64,000 nt of DNA from Mesocentrotus franciscanus. Lineage: Eukaryota > Echinodermata > Echinoidea > Camarodonta > Strongylocentrotidae. Position numbers and translations under genes: made by a program. The stretch lies in assembly GCA_037976565.1 (NCBI GenBank), contig CP137675.1:1435323-1499322 (forward strand). The letters run 5' to 3'. Positions 9,842-20,249 of this stretch are shown here, one piece after another; the stretch's first letter is position 1; the number at the start of each line of letters is the position of its first letter. The notes beneath the pieces were generated by a model that made no database searches, was not told the DNA's origin, and was given only the letters and a program-made list of their open reading frames with translations.

Positions 9842-12800
9842 CAACAAAAAGAAAAATCAGAATGCATCTCAGTAGAAATGAATCCATATGATGTATAGTA
9901 CTATTCCAATAAATCAAAGGAAATTAACAGATGAAAGGAAATGCAACTGAAACTGCAAATAATGTTGCTTCATCATTAGAACACCGAAAGGTTATGCACT
10001 CTCGCCAGGTAAAACCAACTCCTTGGTAAAACATAAGGAAGCTAATCAAAACTTCCTCTTTCGATGATCACAGTTCCAGAAATTCCTCCAACCGGCTTAG
10101 ACAATTAGGATTATGCAAGTGCTGCCATAGCTGTTACGTACGTTCACTTCACAAAGCTTTCAATATGAACATGGAGCATCAGTATATTGACCCAGATTTA
10201 TGTAGGGCAGGTACAGTTTATTATACCGAAAATACATGTTTAGAAAAAAAGTATCAAACAGGCAAAAAACACTAATATATCAAATGAGTTTGATATGATA
10301 AGAAAGCTAGTGAAATATTCTTTGCTACACAACATATATCTTCAAAATGTTCAAGTAAAAATTTATAGCCTTCTGAAATTAGAGATACCTTCTTAACGCA
10401 GAAAAAAGGGCTGCTGGAAATTAATGCAATGCACATGGGGTTTACGGGCAAGCACAAAAAGTTAATTGCCTTTTGTGACTACTTTTGTAACACACTGTTC
10501 TTGTTCGCATTTCCCACATCAAAAGCTTGCACAGCAAAACTTTTCAGAGTTAGAATTTAAGGTTACCATTTGACACTAAATAGTATAAATGATGCATAAA
10601 TAGTATAAAAATTTTAGTCAAACAAGTGATTTTCAGGGAGATAAAACACAAAATTTTGCACCTTTTTTCGAAGTAGTGAAATTGCACATAGAAAACTGAA
10701 CGTAAATATCTTACAATTATAATGTTTCACTCATAGTTTGTTTTTCTGGGTCAAACTATCCATAAATTCTGTATTGATGCTATATCTTAGTCAATATGAC
10801 ATTATACAATACTTTTTGAATATTTAATCTTTGAGCAACACAACAGTAAAGCAACACAAAATACGAGTACTTGGGCACTTAAATGAAACTATCTTTTATA
10901 AGTACTAATTAACTTTTGAAATACATGTACATGCTGACAAAAAAGCAGTCCAAAATATTATTGGAAATCTTGGTGGTGACACATCTCTGGAATCACTATG
11001 TAAGTACTACTCCTGCACTTAAGATGACATCTAGGAGTTTAGATTTTAAAAACCACTATTACTGAGTCTCTGATTGAAAATCAACATTAATTACCTCTTT
11101 CTACACAATGTTCATTTCACCCAGAGGCCAGAACTGTCTGGAATTTTCCTTATTCAAAGATAAACTATTCACCAATGTCGCTACTTTCACAACTATGTAC
11201 AAAATAATAGAAAGTAACCTTAACCTGCTGACTGAATTCTTCCATTCCCATAGACTTAATACATGAACCATCAGGTTCCCGTTGGCAGTGGTTAAACCAA
11301 AACGAGAAAGTGTCATGATCATTTAACATGCATTTCCAATGAAGGCAAATCTGAACATTCATAAGCTAAAACCAGGTTAGACTGCTGACTCCATATATTC
11401 ATCAGGATGAAATTCCACACCAACTACGACCCTTGACTTAATCATTTTGTAGGAATTACCAACTCTGTCACACCGTGATCCACTAATAAGACTGCACTTG
11501 ATATCATCAAGTAGATAATGGAGATCGGGTAAGGGGGTGGGAATACCAAGGAGCTAGGGCTCATTATCGCAAGACTTGCTGCATAAGATTAGTCTTTGTA
11601 ACGTTACTTCATTATGGTCGCATGATCAAGGAGAGGTGTTTAGTGAGTTGAAGGTCAACTGAATGTAGATTGAGAGTGAATATTCAGGTTCACATAACAG
11701 TCCATAGACTTCAAGTTAAGGTCATGGTCGTGAACTTCCAGGTCATCTCATAGTAATAGACCATATGGATGTACTTGTGGTTATGAAACTACTTTCAAGT
11801 TCACTTGAAGTTATGAACCACAAGCAATCTTGTTTACCACAATAACTATGAGCCAGGGGGGTCCTAACTAAAAGATATGTACCAAGGAGACACAGTTGAT
11901 TTTGAGGTTTCACCAGCTTGCATTCACAATGAGCACTTGCTCGGCTTGTAGTTTAGAACTGTGAATACTCTTTTGGGGGGGGGGGTTCTCATCATGTGAA
12001 CCCTCATCACGGTGGATCGTTGTGTAAAACATCAATGTAATTGAAATTTAAAGTTTAAAATGAGCAGTGACAGGTAATAATTCAAACACACAAATATCCC
12101 ATCCAGATTAATGCCAACTTTCTAAATGTACAATGTATCCAAAGTTCACTCCTAAACAATGTCACTCATTTGCTGAGGGGAATAAAAGTATTAACTCATA
12201 TTCTTGAACATAGACTAAATGCCCTTCTGGCTCTCAACCGATCAGAATGTAATTCCTATACATGATCTATTTTTCTTATTTGCTCCAACTATGCCATGCA
12301 ATTTGGATTCTTTTACTCATTTCTTACCTGACTACAAGAAATTTGATGTTCCTTCCACCTTCACACTTTATTCACATTTCACTATTTTGCTCCCTGTTTA
12401 CAAGATAAAGTTTGGCAGGCCCCACATCAGATGAGAACAGGTGAAAGTGGATTTGACAGATGTGAATTAAACATTATTCAAAGCCACACCATGCCAGCTG
12501 CCAAGTCAAATGGGTCAGAAGCTATCCTCTCTCCATCAACATGCTACGTACACCTACGCACAACCAGACACAAAACAAGATGAATGGGACTAGGTGTCAA
12601 ATAGGTCACCATCAATGTATTCAATTCATTGTAAATTATCTTTTTGCTATTACTGCTTACCACAATTTGAAATATATGTTAATTGATCTTTAATCATACA
12701 TGAAACTCAAAATATGAAAAGGTTGAAAATGTTGGCTTGTCCAAAATGTACTTGCACTAAGTCTTACATGTATACATGTATACATTACAGATGTAAAATG
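9842..12800. other. AT-rich spacer, no gene seen
   Basis: About 3 kb without a supported exon, RNA gene or element border. Short G-runs (near 11972) and short dyads are present; nothing else can be claimed. Confidence 0.4.
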
Positions 12801-13291
12801 TTAAAGATACTATGTCCCTTTTGCAGCCAACATCAAATTCTGTAGAACTTTGCACTATTTGTGAAATTTAACGTTAGCAGTGTCCTAATATTCAAATTAT
12901 GCAAGGAAACCTGTTTACTTGCTAGACTTCACTGTCAGACACTATTGAGTGACTGACTGGCTTTTTTCATCTTTGGTAATAACATACATAAAATGAGCTG
13001 TAAAGGGTACATGAGCATTTGTCTACATCAATAACCCACTTCTTGTAATGGCCAAAATTAAACTGATTGAATCTTTGCGCAGCATAAAACATACGACCAT
13101 TCTGTACAATGGTCTGAAAAATCAGACTATTACTTACTGGCTCTATAGCTCCTAAGTCGATTCGACAACTAATAGTCGCTATTTTCCCCCTTTTTTTGAG
13201 GGAAGTTCTAAATTAGTATTGTCTTTCAAATGCCGTTGGAATTTAACCTTTTCATTTTTTTTGGCCTGCAAATGGGACATAGTACCTTTAA
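12801..13291. mobile_element. TTAA-flanked non-autonomous element, copy 2
   Basis: Same ends and interior as the block at 756-1300 (TTAAAGATACTATGTCCC ... GGGACATAGTACCTTTAA). It is shorter because of deletions near 12853 and near 13185. No coding capacity. Confidence 0.75.
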
Positions 13292-13819
13292 GTAATAGAT
13301 TATGCATGGCAAATCTTTAGGCTCTGCATCCATCATAATCTTTTAGGCCAATAATTATCAAGAATGGTTTTTATCTCCATTTCTCAGCAGCACGGTTGGT
13401 TCTTGAATCCTCCAGTTTCCATGGTAATAGAAAACGATAAATTGACAAGGAAAGCTAAGACCTTGACCGAATGAGAAGATATCATCTCTTTACTATAACA
13501 AGTCCTTTGAAGACAAATACTTTTACAGTCTGACAATCAGAATAGAGCAATGCAGAGAGCACCACCTACATGAATGCTGATCTACAGAGTGTTTATTTTG
13601 AGTGATAGTAGTATCTTTATAGCAAGCGCACATGATGCAAAGCAAATTTCTGGTAACTCACCTTGAAGGTTTTGACTATACTCTATACATACTATTTCTA
13701 AAACATGACAAGGATTGCTCTCGTTAACGACTAATTAAACAAAATAGAAACTTGATCGGAACTACCTGTTTTGAGTAGTTTCATATTAAACTAGAAATGT
13801 AATTCATCATGAGGACGAA

Positions 13820-14000
13820 TTAGGTGGTCTGTTATGTAATCTGAATAACTGATCTTGTAGAAAATTGTCTTAGCTACAACATATCAAAATTTGGAAGAAA
13901 ATCGATCCATATTTACAGAGATACAATCAATTTTCCATAAATATGCTGACGTCATAATATGCAAATTCGTATTTTGAGTTCCAAGGCCAAAGGGCAAAGG
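13820..14000 (+). repeat. Dispersed repeat G, copy 1 (starts TTAGGTGGTCTGT)
   Basis: The segment from TTAGGTGGTCTGT through AACATATCAAAATTTGGAAG and ATATGCTGACGTCATAATAT to GAGTTCC.AGGCC recurs with about ten changes at 18001-18131. It is probably one end of a longer element whose other end (CAGACCACCTAATAA) is at 18927-18941. Confidence 0.6.
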
Positions 14001-14035
14001 GCAGAGCTGTAGAAAATTAAGGAACATTACAAGAC

Positions 14036-14360
14036 ATAATAGAAGGAGAACGAGAACCAGAGGCGGGAGAGGTAGAGGGTGAGAGAGAAGAAAAAGAGAA
14101 GGGCAGAGGCAGAGGGAGACAGAGCAAGAGAATAAGAGGGAGGCAAGGCAAGAGGTCGAGGTAGAGGGAGGCAGAGAGAGAGGGAGAGGTTTAAAGAGTA
14201 GAGAGAGAGATATATATGCAGAGACAGAGCAAGAGAAGGAGAGGGGCAAAATAAGAGAGGAGAAGGGAAACAGAGCAAGAGAGAGGAGAAAGAGAGAGAT
14301 GCAATGGAGAACGATGCATTCAATATATCCAGCATAAATAGAATTTAATATAGAGAAAGA
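14036..14360 (+). repeat. GA-rich polypurine tract
   Basis: Runs of GAGA/AGAG with few pyrimidines. The long minus-strand open frames over it are Leu/Ser/Pro-rich artefacts of the repeat. Confidence 0.8.
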
Positions 14361-14524
14361 GAGAAGTATAGACAAGTAAACAATTCTATGTCCACGGGAG
14401 AGACGTAAACATGCATATACCTGGGCTGAATAACTGGAAAAAGTAAAAACGTCTGGGAAGGAGACTAGCAAGGTGATTTGATATTGTAGCAGAGTTGGGA
14501 GATACACCCTATCTATATATTAAT

Positions 14525-14800
14525 ACGCAAAATCGTCGCGGGGGGTAAAAACGGTTCATGAAAAACGTCTTTCCTCGACCGCGCCCCCCTTCGCCGTGGC
14601 GCGGGATCGGCGACACAATTATACGAGGCATGTCTCCCGTATCCCGCGTGCCACGCCGACCCCGCGGTCGCCGTCGATGTCGTTAAAGGTGGTTTCGGGG
14701 TCCCGGGAGGACGAACGGACGAGCACGGCCGTCGTTGTCCGTGCAAGAAGGCGACGAACCCGAGAGTGAGGCAGCAAGGCGTGCACCCGCCTCTGTCTAA
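14525..14800. other. CpG-rich GC island of unknown origin
   Basis: An abrupt shift from AT-rich flanks to sequence dense in CG dinucleotides (CGTCGCGGGGGG, CCGCGGTCGCCGTCGATGTC, GGTCCCGGGAGGACGAACGG). Frames through it are Arg/Pro-rich and lack any family signature. It could be an rDNA spacer fragment, a CpG-rich promoter, or inserted foreign DNA; sequence reading alone does not decide. Confidence 0.6.
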
Positions 14801-14821
14801 TCAAGGAGATACACTTTTAAG

Positions 14822-15035
14822 AGACGATCCACTCTATAATGTGTTGTAGCAGATACACGCTGCAACAGAGCGGGCCTACCCGTGTTAGGCATCTTGCTTA
14901 TGATATGCTTTGTAGGCACTTTACGGGCATGCCAGAGAAATACACAGCATACGACAATCCACTCAAGTCATGTGGCGTAGCAAGTACAAGGCGCAACGGG
15001 TTGGGCCTGTCCGGTGTTAGGCATCTTGCTATATA
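14822..15035 (+). repeat. Two diverged tandem units of about 130 bases
   Basis: Units beginning GACGATCCACTC (14822) and CGACAATCCACTC (14950) share the order GTAGCA, CAA, GGGCCT, CCG/GTGTTAGGCATCTTGCT. They directly follow the GC island and share its raised CpG content, so both may belong to one inserted block. Confidence 0.65.
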
Positions 15036-15664
15036 TAGGCCTTTGCAGCAGCCAAACTGACGAGAACGTATTATGTTGGTTCTACGCCCAGGCCACACAC
15101 ACACACAGTTGAGTTAATTCGTGCGACAGCTGCGATATATTGGCACAAACCGTCCGATTTTTGGCGTAAAATCTTTACTCTGAAAATATTTATACATATT
15201 CTGTGAACCATGCCAACATAATCATAGTCCAAGCTTCTGCTTTATTGGTCTTTTCATGAAAACTACATTAAAATCACAACAACAATAACGCAAATAGATT
15301 GTAATTATCGAGACCATATAACTGACGAGAAGGTAAATTCAGCGAGCTCACGTAATATCAAATGCCTCCGCACGGGCAACTCCCGGTGCCAGTCACGGCG
15401 CTCACGCCATGCAATTTACTGTACCCTGTGCGGTAACTGCAGCACTCTACTGCTGTACCTGTAATACTGGCTGTATAGCGTGTCTTTAGATTCTTCAATG
15501 TTTCGTGTTTGAGCCGTGCAATGAATTGTTGTTTTCTTTTATTTCTTTATTGAATGTGATGTGAATGTGAGTACGGTACATGCTATTACAGAAGTGTCCA
15601 AGGAATGATAGGCCTACAGGTGGAAGGGATATAAAACAATTATACAATGACTCATTCTCGAACA

Positions 15665-15777
15665 AGCTAAAACTATTCGCACTTGGGAACAGTACTGTTC
15701 TCTCTGGGGCCGCGATCGATGGCCCTCGGGATAATATAATACGATTTGATGTTCCTTCGATGCGAATAGTTTTAGCT
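15665..15777. repeat. Inverted repeat with 17-base perfect arms
   Basis: AGCTAAAACTATTCGCA at 15665-15681 is repeated as its exact complement at 15761-15777, around a 79-base loop that contains a GC-rich centre. It may be a small foldback element or a cruciform-forming site. Confidence 0.75.
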
Positions 15778-15794
15778 AGATCCTCGAGTCACTT

Positions 15795-16095
15795 CGAGTG
15801 TCATTGTATATTTGTATATTTGTATATTATTTTCATTGTAGGACTAAATTAACTTAGTAATGTGTGAAAATAACCAAAATGATAATGGGAGTGAAGTGCA
15901 TGAGAACAATATTCGTAGGCCTATCAGGGCGTCAATCCATTATCCTTCGAGTGTCATTGTATATTTGTATATTATTTTCATTGTAGGACTAAATTAACTT
16001 AGCAATGTGTGAAAAAACCAAAATGATAATGGGAGTGAAGTGCATGCTGAGAACAATATTCGTAGGCCTATCAGGGCGTCAATCCATTATCCTGG
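15795..16095 (+). repeat. Direct duplication of about 150 bases
   Basis: The segment from TCGAGTGTCATTGTATATTT to GGCGTCAATCCATTATCC occurs twice in tandem, with only a few substitutions and short indels (for example TTAGTAATG versus TTAGCAATG). High identity indicates a recent duplication. Confidence 0.85.
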
Positions 16096-16231
16096 GGGAC
16101 GGGGACACGCCCCACGAATTTTCAGGTGGTGAAATGTCCCCCACGATTTGGGGTTAAAATCTTTCCTTTTTCTTTCTTTCTCTCTTCTCTCTCTGTTGAC
16201 TTCGCGGGAGGGGGAACTTTATTCAAACAGT

Positions 16232-16790
16232 CGAGAACGGTACTATGAAACGTCTTCTTTCTCTAAAAATTTAATGAAACAGGGATTAAGAGTCGAGAAC
16301 GGTACAACGAATCGTCTTCATTCTCTAATATTTTAATGAAACGTCAAGCTTCCGCGCTACGCGAGAGGGTGGAAACTGAATTCAGGCAAGGATTCAGAGT
16401 TGATCGAGAACGGTACAATTACGAATCGTCTTCTTACTCTAATAATTGAATGAAACGTCAAAGCTTCCGCTACGCGAGAGGGTGGAAACTGAATTCGACA
16501 AGGATTAAGAGTCCAGAACGGTATAACGAATCGTCTTCTTTCTCTAATAATTTAATGAAACGTCAAAGCTTCCGAGCTATACGCGAGAGGGTGGAAACTG
16601 AATTCAGACAAGGATTAAGAGTCGAGAACGGTAGAACGAATCGTCTTCTTTCTCTAATAATTATGAAACGTCAAAGCTTCCGCGCTTCGCGCGGAGGTGG
16701 GAAACTGAATTCAGACAAAGATTAAGAGTCGAGAACCGTACAACCAATCGTCTTCTTTCTCTAAAATGTAATGAAACGTCAAAGATAAAA
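16232..16790 (+). repeat. Tandem satellite, ~109-base unit, five copies plus a part
   Basis: The landmark CGAGAACGGTA recurs at 16232, 16294, 16405, 16513, 16623 and 16730. Spacings after the short first unit are close to 109. Each unit has TCGTCTTCTTTCTCTAATAA, ATGAAACGTCAAAGCTTCCG, a short CG-rich dyad and GGTGGAAACTGAATTC. Open frames across the array follow from the repeat and are not genes. Confidence 0.9.
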
Positions 16791-16799
16791 AAGACAATA

Positions 16800-17600
16800 A
16801 ATGAACCGGTCACCAATGAAAGTACATGCCGTGAAACAGCATAACTAGAGAGAGAGTGACATGTAATTGTGTCCCCATGCTCAACCCGGATTGCAATGAC
16901 GCCCTTGATTCGTATAGATAACGAGAGTGAGGATCCGGGAAAGGGATAGTGAGAATAATAGGAACGAAGTGACGACAATAATCGTAAATAACGAAAGTGA
17001 AAACGAAGGTAAAGTCTAAAATATCTGCATCAATTTTGATTACAAATTATTGATTTCACTGTTTTCTTCCAGTTTTCAAGTTTTATTACATAATTCAGAT
17101 AAAAATTCAAAATTCAAAACGATACATGATGGGACAGCAAACAAAAGGTTGGTATTCTAACGAGTAAAATATTAATGAAAAGAAGAAGAAAAATTATAAA
17201 ATGATAAAAAGTAGGCCTATACAATGAAGAAAAATAATATCATCTAGCACAGAAATATCTTTTTTTTTAATATAATAAAATATAATTAAAAAATTATTAT
17301 TAAAAAAAAAAATTAAAAAAAAAAATAAAAAAAAAATCGATAGCACATATCTATTTTAAAGTATTTACAACCCCCTCCCACCCTCCCTAGAATCCCGTGG
17401 ATTTTCCACGGGCCCTGCTAGTATTAGGTTTAATACCAGATTTCCCACAGGGTTGTACTCAAACGATTGACATTCTTCTCCCATAGATATAACACGCAAA
17501 ATTAGGCATTTTATTACATTGTTTGTGAATGTATATGATAATATGTTATAATAGTCGAAGAAGATCATGAAATAAAATCTAAAACGACGGCAAAAAAAAA
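16800..17600. other. AT-rich spacer, no gene seen
   Basis: Includes an A/T-only stretch at about 17262-17335. No exon or element border was found. Confidence 0.4.
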
Positions 17601-17605
17601 AAAAA

Positions 17606-17690
17606 AAAAAATGACCCACCAGGAATCGAACTTGGGTCGCCGGAATGGGAGGCAAGTGCTATGACCAAATCCACATAGACATTACACGTG
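17606..17690 (-). repeat. tRNA-derived SINE-like sequence
   Basis: On the minus strand the segment reads as a degenerate tRNA-Gly-like sequence: TGGTCATAGCACTTGCCTCC (box A region and anticodon loop with CCC), then AGTTCGATTCC (box B), ending GGTGGGTCA and followed by a long T run. The acceptor stem does not pair, so this is a tRNA-derived repeat and not a working tRNA gene. Confidence 0.65.
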
Positions 17691-18000
17691 AACGGAAAAT
17701 GGAATTCTCAAATCTCACTTTGCAAGTGAAATATGAGCATGATCCCGGCATCTGATCGAAAAATAAAGGGCACACTTGTGATAGCTTATTGTCTCAGCTA
17801 CAACATACTCAAAGCTCAGCAAAAAAACTAAAACGACGGAGATATTGCTCGCGAAAGACGGGAATGTAGAATCCAGTTTTGAGAAAAAGTCATGTCCCAT
17901 AGAGAATACACGCAAAATGTGAAAAATTGACATGCCTCCTTTAATCGCAAAAATACGCCATGATGCCTTTGTCAAAATGAAAAATCGTGGGACTGCATTT

Positions 18001-18941
18001 GTGGAGAATTGTCTCAGCTAGAACATATCAAAATTTGGAAGAAAATCAATCAATATTTACAGAGATACAATCAATTTTCCAAAAATATGCTGACGTCATA
18101 ATATGCAAATTGAAATTTTGAGTTCGGAGGCCATTATGATGACGTCATGAGTTAATTGAGGGTCAAATGAGACATGAAATCATATCTCCGACTCATAATC
18201 TATCCAAATATGAAAACAAATTGGGAGTTCCCATCCATTCTGAAGAGTTGCAATGAATTTTGTATAGGCATGTTTTTGCCCATATATGCTATGTATTACA
18301 AGAGATCGCGCGCACGGACATGTTTCTTGAACGGACGCTCATTCCGTTATTAATGGTCATAAAAGGATAAACATGGTATCAAATTGTTCAGAAAAAAATG
18401 AGGAATATCATGCCAAAAAAGATATGAGGAATTATGTTGCGTACGGCCATCACGAACGAAAACGCGCGCGCATTCGTGTGTGCGTGTTTTTTTGCGAAAT
18501 GCTTAAAATGGCCTGAAACGTATCCAAAACGAATTTGAGACGATTTAGAGCATTTTGAAATTTTGCGCGCTAACGCGGACGCGCATGCGCGCGTTTTTGA
18601 CCTGAAATTGACCGGACGGATATTGACCTTGATCATGATAAATATGAATGAAAATGACTTTCCGTTATGAAGATATGATCATGAGTTGAAAGTACCAAAA
18701 AACACACAAAATGGCGCCTGGATGACGTCATGAAGACTTGATGACCTTGAAAATGTTCCTGTCACGTCTTATGACAATGACCTATGACTGTGGCAAAATT
18801 GAAAGAAATTGACTTAACCGATCTGGAGTTATCTTCTACACAAAAAAGTGGCGGAAATAAATAAAAAGAAATAATAATAAAGAAAGAAAATTCTGACGAA
18901 ATTAATAGGTGATCTGTCGATACCGACAGACCACCTAATAA
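18001..18941. repeat. Dispersed repeat G, longer copy ending CAGACCACCTAATAA
   Basis: The left part matches 13862-14000 (AACATATCAAAATTTGGAAG, ATATGCTGACGTCATAATAT). The right end carries a hairpin, GGTGATCTGTCG/CCGACAGACCACC, at 18909-18938, whose outer motif is the complement of the TTAGGTGGTCTGT start at 13829. The middle has repeated GACGTCATGA motifs and CpG-rich GCGCGC patches. No intact coding frame; probably a non-autonomous or decayed DNA element. Confidence 0.5.
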
Positions 18942-18949
18942 GCACATAT

Positions 18950-19755
18950 TTTTTATAAGTTACAGGCCTTTTTAAATGGTAACGCACTTCTGCTTAGCCT
19001 TAATGCAATGTAGTGTGCATCCACATTTAGCGGAATGGCACAATGCACTTAAAGTCTTAGACCCTTCTGAAAGCTGCATGATGATATATTATTGATTACC
19101 CTATAAATCACCTAGCTACACATTAATCAATGACAGTTTCATTCTTTCCATTCCTCCATTAAAAACAACACAAATTTGACAAAGAATCATTGCCTTGGTT
19201 AGGAGAACTTAGATTATCATAAATCCATCAAGCCCTTTTTTAGACATTAATTGTGTACTTGTTTATCACCGATCCTGCATGCTTGATAGCCTTATCAGGT
19301 AGTTTATTATTGATCACACTCCCGCTCCACTATATACATAACTCAATGACGATTTGACTTTTTTATTCCTCTGTTACAAAACGATCTGAATTTGACAAAG
19401 AATTATTACTTGGGTTTGGAGAAGTTGGATTATCATAAATTCACCATCAATCAGGCCTCTCTTAATTCATTGCCCATTAGAACAAGGTGAATGTGGGAAT
19501 TTTTAATATCCTCCTCGTTCTATTTGCTTTAATGTTCTGACAAACTAAATCTGCTACCTACAAATGTGCTTTGTACATGAATAAAAATATGTATTTTATT
19601 CCTTTCCTTACTGGTGATGTACCTTCAAAGATAAATGGAACATGTGTTTAATTTTGACAAATAATGGTGTTGACATAGTCTCTTTAGGGATATTCGATGT
19701 ACCTGTAATTTACAAGTATTCCATTTACTACGTACTATTGGCATCCTTGTATATT
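18950..19755. other. AT-rich spacer with two related halves
   Basis: Segments near 19080-19230 and 19310-19460 resemble each other (TTGACAAAGAATCATTGCCT/TTGACAAAGAATTATTACTT, GGAGAACTTAGATTATCATAAAT / GGAGAAGTTGGATTATCATAAAT), indicating an old duplication of about 230 bases. No gene was seen. Confidence 0.5.
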
Positions 19756-19759
19756 TGAA

Positions 19760-20245
19760 ACTTTGTTCTCTTTTTTTGTGCTCCACACTTTGCGCTCCTT
19801 TTTCTTCTCTAATTTCACCCCTTCTCCATCACCTTCTCTCTCCTATTATGTTTCTCCTTCACCCCTTCCTTCTTTGTCTGCCCCATCCTCCTCCTCCTTC
19901 TTCTTCTTCTTCATATTCCATCATCTTCTTCTTCTTCTTCTTCTTAATTTTCTTCTACTTCTTCCTTTTATGCCCATACTTTCTCTTCTTCCCTTTTTCT
20001 TCATTTCTTCTTCTCCTCCTCCTGCTCCTCCTCTTCCTTGTTCTTGCCCTTCTCCAATTTCCTCTTCATGCTCCTCCTTCTCCCTCTTATTCTCTTCTCA
20101 TCTCCCTCCTTTAACACTTACTTTTATTTACTTTTCTTCTCTTCTCATCATCTTCTCCTTTTCCTCCCCCTTCTTCTAATCCAATTAAAGTTCCTTTCCA
20201 ATTTTCCTTCATCTCTTTCTTCTTCTCCTTCCTTCCCTTGTACAT
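19760..20245 (+). repeat. TTC/TCC-rich polypyrimidine tract
   Basis: A long C/T-rich stretch with runs of TTCTTCTTC and CTCCTCCT. All open frames over it are Leu/Phe/Ser/Pro-rich repeat translations. Confidence 0.85.
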
Positions 20246-20249
20246 TCTA

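Noticed and set aside
13884..14507. 207-codon minus-strand hydrophobic frame, looks like a membrane protein
   Set aside because: The Leu/Ser/Pro richness follows from the GA tract on the plus strand; no conserved motif.
17606..17690. Functional tRNA-Gly gene on the minus strand
   Set aside because: Anticodon and T-arm look right but the acceptor stem and D-arm are degenerate.
19755..20179. Two overlapping 119-138 codon Leu/Phe/Ser frames
   Set aside because: Repeat translation of the TTC/TCC tract; two frames overlap without either looking protein-like.
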